From CAVQOB01 sp963714325 (lineage in GTDB: Bacteria; Pseudomonadota; Alphaproteobacteria; Rhizobiales; Hyphomicrobiaceae), in assembly GCA_963714325.1 (NCBI GenBank), contig CAVQOB010000013.1:34304-98303 (forward strand): a stretch of DNA of 64,000 bases, read 5' to 3'. Both the position numbers and the translations under genes were made by a program. This document shows, in pieces, positions 1 through 9,490 of this stretch. Under the pieces are notes generated by a model that was not told where the DNA came from, did not search any database, and saw nothing but the letters and a program-made list of their open reading frames with translations. Positions within the stretch are counted from its first letter, which is position 1; each line of letters starts with the position of its first letter.

Positions 1-180
1 CGACCCCAGTTTACGAACCGACGCAGCAAGGCGCTCAGACAGCGATGCTCCATCCAGCGCGATAGTCGCGCCACGCCGCTCATGCAGCGCATCCCACAGC
101 TGCCGAGCCCTCTCGACGTGCGTTGCACGCGTGACCGGGGTGACTGCGTCTGCATGTTTGCCGGTCGCAGTGTCCTGCAT
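1..180 (-). CDS. Partial CDS of unknown function, cut by the window edge
   Basis: An open frame of 60 codons starts with ATG at 180 and runs off the left edge, so only the N-terminus is visible. A GAGG ribosome-binding site lies about 8 nt before the start. It begins 45 nt after the ABC-2 permease stop and is probably the next gene of the same transcript. The visible residues (an alanine/arginine-rich stretch ending near GASLSERLAAS) match nothing I can name. By analogy with polysaccharide export loci it could be an export or glycosyl-modification gene, but that is only inference. Confidence 0.45.
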   Translation of the reverse strand, partial: MQDTATGKHADAVTPVTRATHVERARQLWDALHERRGATIALDGASLSERLAASVRKLGS

Positions 181-225
181 CTCAAGACCTCAAATCCAAA
201 CGTACTCTTGGAGTTCGCAATTCCC

Positions 226-1149
226 CTAGAGATAGCGGTACATCCGCCCCTTTAGTCGTTCAACCCACCCGAGGCCAAGCGCAATCATAGCGATAGCGAG
301 CAGCGTAATAACAAGCAGCGGTCGCATCGCCGGCCATTCGCTATTCAACAGCACCGCGCGATAGGCCGGCATGATATGCGCGAACGGATTGATCCACAGA
401 TAAATTGTCCGGAACGGCTCATTGATCCGCTCCATTCCGTAGACGACCGGCGAAGCGTACATCCACAGCGCAACGAAGAAATTTATGAGAATGCCGGTCT
501 CCCGCAGATAGACTCCCGCACACGAGATCAGCACCGCACAACCGGCCGTAAACAAAAGATTGACCGCCAGCACCAGCGGGAATGCGATCCAAGTCCATCG
601 TGGTCCTTCGCCGCCAATCACCAGAACCCCTAGCACAACCAGGATGAGTAGCCCGAACATAGCCACATCTGTGCCGATACCCTCCGCCAGCAGGGCAACA
701 GCCGGATAGCGCGATTGCTGCAAAATCGCCGACTGCGCCGAGAGGTAATACGGCGCACTACCAACGATGATGGCGTGGCCGCGCCAGAGCGTCACCATCG
801 TAAAGATCGACATGTACGAGACATCATCGCCGCGCACGCCAAACACGATGTAGACGATGTAGAAGAACAACAACGCCTGCATCATCGGCTCGACCAGCAG
901 AAACAGTGGACCCGTCGCCTTGTCGTAGGCGCGGCGGCGCAGGTTCCACGTGATCATCATCCCGATACGGCGCGCCATATCCCAAAGGCGGGAGAGTTTA
1001 GAGCCACCACCATCCTCGATCAGCTGAATGCGGCCGGGAGTGATCAACATCCTTTGGCTTCTTGGCCGCATGAGCGTCCTCCTATGTCCGGTTGCCGTCA
1101 TCGCGCGCGCGATTTGGCTCGGCGCAGCAGACACCAACCAGCGTCTCAT
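226..1149 (-). CDS. ABC-2 type polysaccharide/polyol-phosphate export permease
   Basis: A 307-residue integral membrane protein with six predicted hydrophobic segments (from about residue 85 to 300) and the overall pattern of Wzm/KpsM/TagG permeases, including the C-terminal NPFAHIMPAYR region typical of ABC-2 exporters. Such permeases pair with an ATPase to export capsule, O-antigen or teichoic-type polymers across the inner membrane. No ATPase is visible; it may lie left of the window. The start overlaps the stop of the upstream methyltransferase-like gene by 4 nt (ATGA), which argues for translational coupling. The first ~50 residues are poorly hydrophobic, so an internal start around residue 27 is possible. 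Confidence 0.8.
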   Translation of the reverse strand: MRRWLVSAAPSQIARAMTATGHRRTLMRPRSQRMLITPGRIQLIEDGGGSKLSRLWDMARRIGMMITWNLRRRAYDKATGPLFLLVEPMMQALLFFYIVYIVFGVRGDDVSYMSIFTMVTLWRGHAIIVGSAPYYLSAQSAILQQSRYPAVALLAEGIGTDVAMFGLLILVVLGVLVIGGEGPRWTWIAFPLVLAVNLLFTAGCAVLISCAGVYLRETGILINFFVALWMYASPVVYGMERINEPFRTIYLWINPFAHIMPAYRAVLLNSEWPAMRPLLVITLLAIAMIALGLGWVERLKGRMYRYL

Positions 1150-2045
1150 CGCGCCTTTTGCGACGGAAAAAATTGCACGATGGTTTTGTCATCGAGCTGC
1201 GCCCGCCCATGGAATTGGGTCAGTGGCGCTCGCGTTTCCAGCCGTTTCCGGATCTCGGCTACGCGCGCCGATGCCGGTTTATCGGCATTCGGCAGAAGTT
1301 TGACGCCGACCCAGAGCGTCACACCCGGTGCCGCCTTGAAGGCATAGCCCTCAAGCAGCTCGACATTGCGTTCGCTGAGCGAACGCTGCCATTGCGTGAC
1401 ATAGCCCGGATTCCACAACGCATCGACACCGTCGCAGTAGGATTGCAGAACGAAATACCCGTTGTCCTCAAGGTAGCCGTCGATCGCCGCAAGCACAACA
1501 TCATGCAGCGGATTGGTTTCTGGCGGCCAATTAGGATCCAGCTTCGGTTGGAACGGCAACAGCGACCGCAAGCGATTGAGTTGCATGGCTTCGATATGCG
1601 CCGTTCGAAACACGCCGCGCCGCTGCTCATCCGGCGTGAATCCGCTGAAATAGAGCACCTGGATCGGGTCCATGCCACCCTGCGCCGGCTGCGTCTTAGT
1701 GAAATCGTCCAGCACGTAAACGATTGGCGCATCGCGTGCGGCCGGATCATGCAACACCGGCAGAATTGAACTCAGCGTGTTGTGCTCATCGATATCGAAC
1801 AAAAACGCGCGTCGCATCCCGGCTTTGAGTAACGCAATCTCCTCGTTCGCACCACCGGCACCAACCGACATCAGGTTAGCGCCTTGCAGGCCATAGCGCA
1901 CGACCAACTCGTTCGCGGCCGGCAAGCAGAGCTCCACGAGAGACTCAAGCGCCAAGCGCTTGGCCATCGCTTCAGGTTGCACAAAATACGTCATCACATT
2001 CCCCATCAGTTCGCTTAACCGCCCGGTGTACGACATGGCATCCAT
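1146..2045 (-). CDS. Methyltransferase-like (Rossmann) protein, copy 1 of a locally repeated domain
   Basis: A 299-residue soluble protein. A nucleotide-cofactor-like motif (SVGAGGANEE, about residue 62) followed by an acidic strand (FLFDIDEH, about 82) resembles motifs I and II of SAM-dependent methyltransferases. Other landmarks are YFSGFTPDEQRR (about 133) and a C-terminal FHGRAQ. All recur in the neighbouring upstream protein, so the two are paralogs. The gene sits directly before the export permease with a 4-nt overlap, suggesting a role in making or decorating an exported polymer. The substrate is unknown and catalytic function is inferred only from the fold-like motifs. Confidence 0.6.
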   Translation of the reverse strand: MDAMSYTGRLSELMGNVMTYFVQPEAMAKRLALESLVELCLPAANELVVRYGLQGANLMSVGAGGANEEIALLKAGMRRAFLFDIDEHNTLSSILPVLHDPAARDAPIVYVLDDFTKTQPAQGGMDPIQVLYFSGFTPDEQRRGVFRTAHIEAMQLNRLRSLLPFQPKLDPNWPPETNPLHDVVLAAIDGYLEDNGYFVLQSYCDGVDALWNPGYVTQWQRSLSERNVELLEGYAFKAAPGVTLWVGVKLLPNADKPASARVAEIRKRLETRAPLTQFHGRAQLDDKTIVQFFPSQKAR

Positions 2046-2142
2046 TAAGGTCCGGCGAACAATGCCGCACCTCGCATATGAGCAACTCTTAGAGTTACGC
2101 CTTCGGACAATCGTCAGCCCGAGCGAACATTCCTGGTCTAAC

Positions 2143-3684
2143 CTATGCCGCCGTCGTCACGACTTCAGGCGAAGGCGGGCGTGGCCAAACGCGAATGCAC
2201 TCGCGATCAGGAACGGCATGAGAAAACCGGACCGCGCTGACCGATTCTGGCAATGGGACTTGCATTGCTTCCACCCCGCGCTTCACGGCCGAGAAGACAA
2301 AAATACCCGGCAATGCCTTCATGACCAGCATTTCCCGCAGCATCAATCCGGCGGCATCGAGTGCGGCCTCTATGCGCTCAGCATATGTCTTGCTGTAGTT
2401 GACATCGATCCCGCCACTACGGCCCTGGTAGATCAGGACACCGTCAGCACTGAGACCGCCGGCGACGAACGGCAGCGTGCGCTCGTCAAACAGCGGCAAC
2501 GCTTCATTCGTTGCCTCGGCAGCCGCAGCGCGCCGCATTCCCTCATCGGCAGAAAGTGAGGACAGGAAGAAGAGATCACAGCCCCCATCGCGCGTGGTCG
2601 ACGGCGCGGCGTTCAATGCAGCGGAATGCACCAGATGTCTTTCAATCGCCAACGTCGGCGGCTTGACATCAATCGCCCAACCGAAATCGAGCGCCATCCC
2701 GCGCGACAACAGATAAAACCCCTCCGTGCCTGCGTGCTCGCCGGCGTAGTAGGCCGTTTTTGCCTGCGGCGCATAGCGATCGATCAAAGGCGCCACATGC
2801 GCGCTGACGACATCAGCACTCTCGCCCATCAAGCCCGCAACGAACGTCGCCGCGTTGGACGGATGCAATTGCATCGGGCCGGGCGCCACGCGGATTGCCG
2901 CCTTGCTGTACTTGGACCGGCCATGAATAGCTTTCAGCGGGGGCAACGCTCGCAGCTGCTCGATACGCTTGGCAAGCCCGGCTTGATCGCTGGACTTCAT
3001 AGCCACAACGAGGTGGCAGCCCGGCGAACTAGCCAGGCAATGCACTTCGAGAAGTCCCAACCCCATGCCACGCAGCTGTTCATCCAGCGTCGGCAGATAA
3101 TTCCGCGCCCGTATGACATCCGGCCCGCTGGCATAGGACAACATCACAAAGAGTCCATCGTCAGCGAGGCCGCGTTCAATGATTTCTGCGCAAAGCGGCG
3201 ACAGCGGCGCGGCATCAGGAGGCCAGAAGCCGATCGAAGACAGCACCGGATCTTGACTGATGACTTTGCCGAAAGCCGCACCATGTTGCGCGCGATGGGC
3301 TTCATCGGGCGTAAAACCAGCCGTAAAGATCACGTCGAACCGCGCTCCTAGCCAATCCGAGACGTGGCGCGCATCGCCGATGATGTATGTGATCGGCTTG
3401 TCTGCTCCCAGCGGCTTGGCCGCCAGCGTTTTCAACCTCGGCTCGAGGCCACCGTTCTCATCGATATCGATCAGAAACAGGGCGTTGGCCTCCTCTTGGA
3501 ACCAGTACTCCTGTGCACAATCACCGGGACCAACACCGAGAATGCGCTGATTGCGAATGCCATACCGCTCGATCAGTGCCTGCATCGTCTCGCGATGCTG
3601 CCCGATATTCGGGTTGAAGGACTCAAAGAGCGATTCCGCGCCACATTCGTAGCGTCGCAATGTTGGCGTCGTCGGGGGCGTCAT
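2143..3684 (-). CDS. Methyltransferase-like protein with two tandem copies of the same domain
   Basis: The start at 3684 (MTPPTTP) is preferred because GGGAG lies about 11 nt upstream; a longer frame reaches 3810 but has a poor N-terminus. The protein is about 513 residues. The first half carries GVGPGDCAQE, LFLIDIDE, FTAGFTPDEAHR and IHGRSKY, matching the paralog downstream. The second half repeats the layout in weaker form (WAIDVKPP, then DLFFLSSLSADEGMRR), as expected of an internal duplication. No named family is recognised. The gap to the next gene is about 97 nt and the strand is the same, so it is probably cotranscribed with the exporter. Confidence 0.6.
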   Translation of the reverse strand: MTPPTTPTLRRYECGAESLFESFNPNIGQHRETMQALIERYGIRNQRILGVGPGDCAQEYWFQEEANALFLIDIDENGGLEPRLKTLAAKPLGADKPITYIIGDARHVSDWLGARFDVIFTAGFTPDEAHRAQHGAAFGKVISQDPVLSSIGFWPPDAAPLSPLCAEIIERGLADDGLFVMLSYASGPDVIRARNYLPTLDEQLRGMGLGLLEVHCLASSPGCHLVVAMKSSDQAGLAKRIEQLRALPPLKAIHGRSKYSKAAIRVAPGPMQLHPSNAATFVAGLMGESADVVSAHVAPLIDRYAPQAKTAYYAGEHAGTEGFYLLSRGMALDFGWAIDVKPPTLAIERHLVHSAALNAAPSTTRDGGCDLFFLSSLSADEGMRRAAAAEATNEALPLFDERTLPFVAGGLSADGVLIYQGRSGGIDVNYSKTYAERIEAALDAAGLMLREMLVMKALPGIFVFSAVKRGVEAMQVPLPESVSAVRFSHAVPDRECIRVWPRPPSPEVVTTAA

Positions 3685-3962
3685 TGCCGAAGTCACTCCC
3701 AAGTCACAGGCACAAGAAGGCATGCCGCACCATTTCAGTTTGCTTTGGTTGTGCGAGTTATTTTGCCCAAGGCACCGCGCAGTGCTAGCGATTGTGCGTC
3801 GCACAATCAACCTCTAGCCGTCAAAGGCCATTTTAACACCAAAAAGCGTGCTGAAGCGCCGGCCGGCATGCGTGACCAGTTGACGCTATGGGTATCGTCA
3901 CAGCTGGCCACCGACACGCAGGCAGCCCCACACCGCGGCCTGCCCCCCGAACAGTGGTCCGT

Positions 3963-6911
3963 TCAGCCAACGAACCCGCCGACAACAATATCCTCCGCCA
4001 GCACACTCGTCACACCGACAACCACGACATGGCTGCCGTTGCTCAGATCGATGTAGTAATTGGCTCCGGACACATATTGTGCGCTGATTGTGCCACTGTT
4101 TCCCAGCCAAATAACGTCACTGGCACCCACGCCGCCCGCAAAGTCCCAGATATAATCGTAATTGTATCCAGTGCCACCCGCTTCAAAGACATCATGACCG
4201 GTACCGCCATAAAGCGCGTCGACATCGCCGCCGCTGCCTCCGTTCAAGAAGTCGTCGCCATCTTCGCCGTATAGAATATCAAGTCCTTCATCGCCGTGCA
4301 GGACATCGGCTTGCGCGCCGCCGACCAGCTGATCGTTACCGGCGCCGCCAAAGAGTTGATCGAGCCCCGCTGTTCCAGCAAGCAAGTCGATACCGGCCCC
4401 GCCATAAAGGAAATCATCCCCAGCGTCACCATAAAGCGAGTCGTCACCATCGTTGCCATTGACGGTATCATTGTCAGCGCCACCTTCAACGACATCCGAT
4501 CCAGCCGCTCCTTGGTAGACATCGTTGCCATTACCAAGGTTGCCGTAGTTGTTGGCGCTATCCACGCCTCCGTTAACGCTGTCATCACCAGCAGCCGAAT
4601 ACAGGATGTCGACCCCATTGCCACCATCGAGCGTGTCGTTGCCGCTATTCAGCGAGTCGAACAGTTCCGACAACACATCGCCGCCATCGCCGCCGTAGAT
4701 CGCATCATTGCCCGCATCACCAACCAGGATGTCCTCGCTGGCGCCGCCATAGAGCGTATCGTTGCCCGCGCCGCCATAGATGCTGTCGAACAGTGCGCCG
4801 CCGGACATTTCGTTAGCCGTGCTGCTCCCCGTCGCGAAGAACGATCCAGTCCCGGTGTAAGTCAGCTTTTCAACTTCGGCGCCGAGATAGTGCGTCGCTT
4901 GGTTCGTTCGCACTTCATCCGATCCGCCAAGGGCATCTTCGACGACGACGACGTCGCCGAGGGCATCGATGATGTAAAGGTCGTCATTGCCGCCCCCCAC
5001 CAGCGTATCCGGACCAAGTCCGCCGTAGATGGTGTCATTGCCGATGCCGCCATAGATCAAATCATTGCCAGCAATGCCATCCGACCCGATCGCCGCTGCA
5101 GCGCTGACGGAGATATTGAGCTCGTAACTGATATTGGCCGGCAACACGGCACTGAACCCGCCGTCGAATTGCCCGACCTCGACGTAATATGTTCCACCGA
5201 CAAGGGTCGTGAACATCAACGCAGAATCGACGCTTGATAGAGAGCCGGGATCTTCGCTGTTGTCATCATTTTCCGCGAGAACGGTACCGAATTGGTTTAC
5301 CAGACGGATCCAGGAATCATAACCTGCTGTCGTTCGATCGATATCGATCTGGATCATCGCGCCAGCATTGACGGTGAGCGCATAGAATGACGAAGCGACT
5401 GGACCGCCAGCGGGCGTAGTAAACCGCGCCGTCGTGTGCGGCGCTGTCGTCGCGTTGGCAATATCGGGATTGGCAACGAGGTGGAAGGCGTTGGTGAGAT
5501 CTGTCGCAGTGCCGATCGACGTCCCGCGCGTCGTCACCAGTCCGGTGCCATTGGCGACGATGCCGCTCGCAACGGACGGGGCACTATCGCCATAGAGAAT
5601 ATCGGCACCGTCGCCGCCAAAGAGGGTATCGTTGCCGCCGGCGCCGGCGATCGTATCGCCGCCACCATTGCCCGTCAGGCTATTAGCAACAAGATTCCCG
5701 ACGACCAGATCGAACCCACTACCAGCTGTCGCGTTCTCGACGATCGATCCCTGCGCGATGGTATATCCGCCGAACACGTTGGATACAAAACTTGGCGAAC
5801 CACCTCCGCCCGGCACATTGTCGATGATGGCCGACTGCAGATTAATCGTCGCGTTCGCCGAGCCGGCAAAGACAATTTCATCGGTCCCGCCGGTATCGTA
5901 GATACCCTGCCAGTATGTACCAACACCATTGGACCCCGGAAGCGTGTAGATAGTCGCACCGGAATTCGAGTTTGGGTTTGCACCATAGATGAATTGAATC
6001 GCCGCAATGTCCAACGCCATCGGCGTCCCGGCATCACCGTAACTGTCGGACGGTAAACTCCCTTGAACCGACTCATATCCATGATTGTAGGACATGACCG
6101 TGTAGACGCCCTGATTCAGTTCGTTGTCGCCGTAACTGCCGAACGCCGCCGTCACCCCAGGAAAGACTGTTGATCCGCCGCCGGTGTCGTGGGGATGGGC
6201 GAGCCCGAGAGCATGGCCGAGTTCGTGAATCAGCGTTGCAAACCCCAGTCCACCCGGCTGTAGTCCTCCGGGATAGGCAATAGCATCCCACCCGAAGCCA
6301 TTCTCATTGAACCCACCAATCGCCTGATTGGTTCCGTTAGGTACTTCGTGAACACCAAGGCTCCCGGCGTCATCGATGTACTTCTGCTCGATAAAATTGG
6401 CTTCGCCGGCAGTGAACACCTCTTGAAAGGTGACGTTCGCAACATTGGCCCAAGTCTGCAATGCTGCTCTGTAGGCATCCATCTCGACGACCGTCCACGC
6501 CGACGTCGAGTTGGTGTTGTCGAAGAAATATTTGATCGGCTGGCTGTTGTCCCACTTATCACCCCAGATGATGCCTTCGAGCACGACATTACCGCTGTTC
6601 CCAACAGTACCGCCATAAACCGCATTGGTTGATCCGCCGCCGCCAGCAGAAATTGCAGCAGACATTGGAGACATTCCGTTTTTGGTCGCATCGCCGACGT
6701 GCGGCGCAGCCGCAAACGCGACTGTCTCGCTCACATGTTCGGTTTGAGCCCTGGCGTTGCCGACCGCTTCCCGATTTTCCAGAAATTGCCCGGCCGTCTG
6801 GACCGTCTCCGCGTCCTCCGCAGCGACCGACGCGCAATCGGGACAACCACAAAGAAATCCATCATGGGCGCCTGCTGCAATATGCAGATCACTTTGCAAT
6901 TGAAACAACAT
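3963..6911 (-). CDS. Serralysin-type (M10) secreted zinc metalloprotease with RTX repeats
   Basis: A 982-residue protein. The zinc site HELGHALGLAH is at residues 229-239 and the Met-turn is at YTVMSY (Met273), the metzincin signature of peptidase family M10. From about residue 410 there are glycine/aspartate nonapeptides (GGxGNDxxx) that bind calcium and form a beta-roll. A pre-peptidase-C-like segment (YYVEVGQFDGG, about 565) interrupts two RTX blocks. There is no N-terminal Sec signal, and the acidic-glycine-rich C-terminus fits type I secretion. No HlyB/HlyD/TolC genes are nearby, so export must use a distant system. The N-terminal CGCPDC motif is unusual for the family and may be a propeptide or metal-binding feature. 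Confidence 0.92.
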   Translation of the reverse strand: MLFQLQSDLHIAAGAHDGFLCGCPDCASVAAEDAETVQTAGQFLENREAVGNARAQTEHVSETVAFAAAPHVGDATKNGMSPMSAAISAGGGGSTNAVYGGTVGNSGNVVLEGIIWGDKWDNSQPIKYFFDNTNSTSAWTVVEMDAYRAALQTWANVANVTFQEVFTAGEANFIEQKYIDDAGSLGVHEVPNGTNQAIGGFNENGFGWDAIAYPGGLQPGGLGFATLIHELGHALGLAHPHDTGGGSTVFPGVTAAFGSYGDNELNQGVYTVMSYNHGYESVQGSLPSDSYGDAGTPMALDIAAIQFIYGANPNSNSGATIYTLPGSNGVGTYWQGIYDTGGTDEIVFAGSANATINLQSAIIDNVPGGGGSPSFVSNVFGGYTIAQGSIVENATAGSGFDLVVGNLVANSLTGNGGGDTIAGAGGNDTLFGGDGADILYGDSAPSVASGIVANGTGLVTTRGTSIGTATDLTNAFHLVANPDIANATTAPHTTARFTTPAGGPVASSFYALTVNAGAMIQIDIDRTTAGYDSWIRLVNQFGTVLAENDDNSEDPGSLSSVDSALMFTTLVGGTYYVEVGQFDGGFSAVLPANISYELNISVSAAAAIGSDGIAGNDLIYGGIGNDTIYGGLGPDTLVGGGNDDLYIIDALGDVVVVEDALGGSDEVRTNQATHYLGAEVEKLTYTGTGSFFATGSSTANEMSGGALFDSIYGGAGNDTLYGGASEDILVGDAGNDAIYGGDGGDVLSELFDSLNSGNDTLDGGNGVDILYSAAGDDSVNGGVDSANNYGNLGNGNDVYQGAAGSDVVEGGADNDTVNGNDGDDSLYGDAGDDFLYGGAGIDLLAGTAGLDQLFGGAGNDQLVGGAQADVLHGDEGLDILYGEDGDDFLNGGSGGDVDALYGGTGHDVFEAGGTGYNYDYIWDFAGGVGASDVIWLGNSGTISAQYVSGANYYIDLSNGSHVVVVGVTSVLAEDIVVGGFVG

Positions 6912-7092
6912 GCGTCCCCCAGCCGATCGGCCTCGAAGTCGTCGGATTAATGCGCTAGGCTATACTCTGCCGCCAATCGCAGTACTATGACAGCGGGACC
7001 ATATCCATGAACAACTCCCCCGTCCAATTGACGGGCAATGCACGCATCGCGAGCGCAATTGCGACACCGCACGCCAACCATGAGAGCGCCCG

Positions 7093-7377
7093 ATGTTACG
7101 GATTGTTATTGCCGCGCTGATGGTCATCGTCCCCGCCCTCCCGACCGACGCGGCACCGAGAGCAGGCCTGCCCTATGCTCAAGGCAAGAGCTTTGACACG
7201 CTTGATGCCTATCTCAAGCACCTGGAAAATCTCGGACCAATCGGCGTGCCGTTCTATCGCGAAGTCAAGCCTGGCCGCTATGAACGACAACTGTCGTACC
7301 GTATTCCTGGCAAGCCAGTCCCGCACCAAAGCCGCGACGAACTCGCCCGCAAATACGGCTTCGCTGATCAGCGATAA
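7093..7377 (+). CDS. Small secreted protein of unknown function
   Basis: A 94-residue protein with a clear Sec-type signal: a short basic start, a hydrophobic stretch (IVIAALMVIVPALP) and a cut near DAAPRA. A GAGAG ribosome-binding site lies 7 nt before the ATG. The mature part is about 70 polar residues rich in Tyr, Pro and Lys. It is divergent from the protease gene, with about 180 nt between them. No domain is recognised. Confidence 0.6.
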   Translation: MLRIVIAALMVIVPALPTDAAPRAGLPYAQGKSFDTLDAYLKHLENLGPIGVPFYREVKPGRYERQLSYRIPGKPVPHQSRDELARKYGFADQR

Positions 7378-7440
7378 CACCGGTTGTCGTCCCAGAATGA
7401 TCCAACCCCAAACCGTCATGCGAAGAAGCGAGACACCGCT

Positions 7441-8061
7441 TCAAGGCAATACTGGCAGCCCAAGGCAGGACAAATCCTTGCGCGCCTGCTCGGCTGACTT
7501 GAAATGGATGACCGGCATGCCGGCGGCCCGCGCGCCGTCACAATTCTTCAGGCTGTCATCAATGAAGACAGCGCGCTGCAGATCGATCGCATGGTCGACA
7601 GCGAGCCGATCATAGATGCGGCGATCTGGCTTAATGATACCGATCTCACCCGAGATGACGATTCCAAGAAAATGGCGAAAGAAATGAAATCGTTGGCGCG
7701 TCTCCGCAAACGTATCCGCGGCAAAGTTCGTGATGGCATAGAGCGGCACGTTCGCCGCCGCCAAGTCTTCGAGCAACGCCACGCTCCCCGCGATCGGCCC
7801 CGCAATCATTTCATGCCAACGGCCACGAAACGCCCTGATCTGCTGCGCGTACTTGGGATGGCGTTCGATCGCTTCGGCCTCCGCCACTTGCCATGATCGA
7901 CCGGCGTCCTGAGCAATGTTCCATTCGCCGTGGCAAACCTCTCGAAGGAACCATTCCAATTCGGCAGTGTCGGTGAAAATCTTTCGGTAAAGATAGCGCG
8001 GATCCCAATCGACGAGAACGTTCCCAACGTCAAAGACGACGATATCTGGCGTGCTGGTCAT
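7441..8061 (-). CDS. HAD-superfamily hydrolase (YihX-like phosphatase)
   Basis: A 206-residue cytoplasmic protein with all four HAD motifs: nucleophile motif FDVGNVLVDWD at residues 9-19, threonine motif around AITNFAA (about 108), lysine in GIIKPDRRIY (about 141), and the acidic motif VFIDDS (about 165). The DVGNVLVDWD form is typical of the YihX/haloacid dehalogenase-like IA subfamily, which dephosphorylates sugar phosphates such as glucose-1-phosphate; a dehalogenase role is less likely. It is monocistronic in this window. The substrate cannot be read from the sequence. Confidence 0.85.
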   Translation of the reverse strand: MTSTPDIVVFDVGNVLVDWDPRYLYRKIFTDTAELEWFLREVCHGEWNIAQDAGRSWQVAEAEAIERHPKYAQQIRAFRGRWHEMIAGPIAGSVALLEDLAAANVPLYAITNFAADTFAETRQRFHFFRHFLGIVISGEIGIIKPDRRIYDRLAVDHAIDLQRAVFIDDSLKNCDGARAAGMPVIHFKSAEQARKDLSCLGLPVLP

Positions 8062-8269
8062 GTCGCATCGTTCCCAAGTTCGCGAGCAGCGCTCGCGTGA
8101 TGATCGAGAAGATCATCTGAGTATGCAGCACACTCCGAAACGATCCTCTCGATCTGAACCACACGAGAAAACCTATGATTCCAGTGTCCCTCTTGATTCC
8201 GAAATTCGCAATGACACTCGCCAAGAATACCGGCGAACTAGTGGATTGGGACACTAATCGGCAGAACGG

Positions 8270-8584
8270 TTACCGCCGGCGACCACCATCGCGAAACGGG
8301 CGATCGCGCTCCTTCGTCTCCCAGAAGTCAACCGTCTCCTCGCGCAGTGTATTCCTGCAATCGAGCTTGCACGAAATCCACGTCGCCCCGGGCATCCGCA
8401 CTTCTGGTCCGAATTTGCCGGGCCGGACAGGACCGCTGACACAGCCCTTGCCATACCGGCTGCACACCGAAACGGAACTCAACCGTTCCGGACTGCGCGC
8501 CAGCGCTTCGCTGGCGCCCAATCCGGCAAGTGACAATAGCATCGCCATCACTGCGCTTCTCGTCCGAAATTTACGATACGCCAT
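8270..8584 (-). CDS. Small secreted protein of unknown function
   Basis: A protein of about 104 residues starting at MAYRKFRTRS. The start at 8584 is preferred over one 18 nt upstream because GAGGG lies about 6 nt before it. There is a signal peptide with a hydrophobic core (VMAMLLSLAGLGA) and a cut near ALARS. The mature part has four cysteines, CSRYGKGC and CKLDC, which could form two disulfides in the periplasm, and an Arg-rich tail. No family is recognised. Confidence 0.55.
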   Translation of the reverse strand: MAYRKFRTRSAVMAMLLSLAGLGASEALARSPERLSSVSVCSRYGKGCVSGPVRPGKFGPEVRMPGATWISCKLDCRNTLREETVDFWETKERDRPFRDGGRRR

Positions 8585-8647
8585 GATAAGCCCTCGTTCC
8601 AAAACCGCCGCGACTGCACACCAACTTCGACGTCCAACCGTCCCACG

Positions 8648-9490
8648 CTACAGCTTCATCTTCAAGACCCGGCGCACGCCGCGCAAATAGAGTGTGGGCC
8701 CGAAAAATCGACGCGCTGCCAGGATGAGCGCGCCATTCGGCATGTAGCGCAGCTTGTACGACGTATCGGACGCCGCCGCCACGATGGCCTTTGCGACGAT
8801 CTGTGGCCCCACGGCTCGGGTGCCAATCTTGCGCATGCGGGCGTGAACGCGCTCGAACGTCGCAGCATAGGCGCCGAGACGCGCCGTAGCTGGACGATCC
8901 TCGGAGCGACCATAGAATTCGGTCTTGATCGGCCCCGGTTCGATGATCTTGACGTGAATGTCAAACTCCTTGAGCTCCGACGTCAACAACTCCGAGAAGC
9001 CCTCAACGGCCCACTTGGTCGCATGATAGACGCTGTAATAAGGGAACGTCAGCCGACCTCCGACTGATGCAATGTTGACGATGTGGCCGCAGCGGCGCTC
9101 GCGCATGTGCGGCAGCACAGCACGCGTCATCGCCATGAGACCGAACACATTCGTCTCGAATTGCCGGCGGATTTGCGCGTCGTCCACCGCTTCGAACGGA
9201 CCGACGAGCCCATAGCCTGCATTGTTGACTAGGCAATCGAGATGACCGAATGCGGCAATTACGTCGTTGACGGCCGTCACGACGGACGCAGCATCGGTGA
9301 CATCAAGCGTGAAGATCGTGATCCGCCGCTCTGGATCGGAGAAACCGGTGAACGCCTTCGGATTCCGCATCGTCGCGGCGACCTGCCACCCCGCAGCCGC
9401 GAAAGCCTCGGCCGCAGCCTTCCCGATGCCAGCACTCGCCCCGGTGATGAGCACAGTCTTCGGGCCCACCGCTCCGCGCGCTTCCGTCAT
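8648..9490 (-). CDS. SDR-family NAD(P)-dependent oxidoreductase
   Basis: A 280-residue classical short-chain dehydrogenase. The cofactor motif is TGASAGIG near residue 17, the structural motif NNAGYG near 90, and the catalytic Tyr-Lys is in YSVYHATK (about 154-158) with a serine in NIASVGG. The substrate is unknown. Its start overlaps the stop of the upstream lyase gene by 4 nt (ATGA), so the two are cotranscribed and translationally coupled. Confidence 0.88.
   Translation of the reverse strand: MTEARGAVGPKTVLITGASAGIGKAAAEAFAAAGWQVAATMRNPKAFTGFSDPERRITIFTLDVTDAASVVTAVNDVIAAFGHLDCLVNNAGYGLVGPFEAVDDAQIRRQFETNVFGLMAMTRAVLPHMRERRCGHIVNIASVGGRLTFPYYSVYHATKWAVEGFSELLTSELKEFDIHVKIIEPGPIKTEFYGRSEDRPATARLGAYAATFERVHARMRKIGTRAVGPQIVAKAIVAAASDTSYKLRYMPNGALILAARRFFGPTLYLRGVRRVLKMKL

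Noticed and set aside
4150..5650. Short repeated DNA units that could suggest a CRISPR array or tandem repeats
   Set aside because: They are the codons of RTX calcium-binding nonapeptides within the protease gene, without spacers of constant length.
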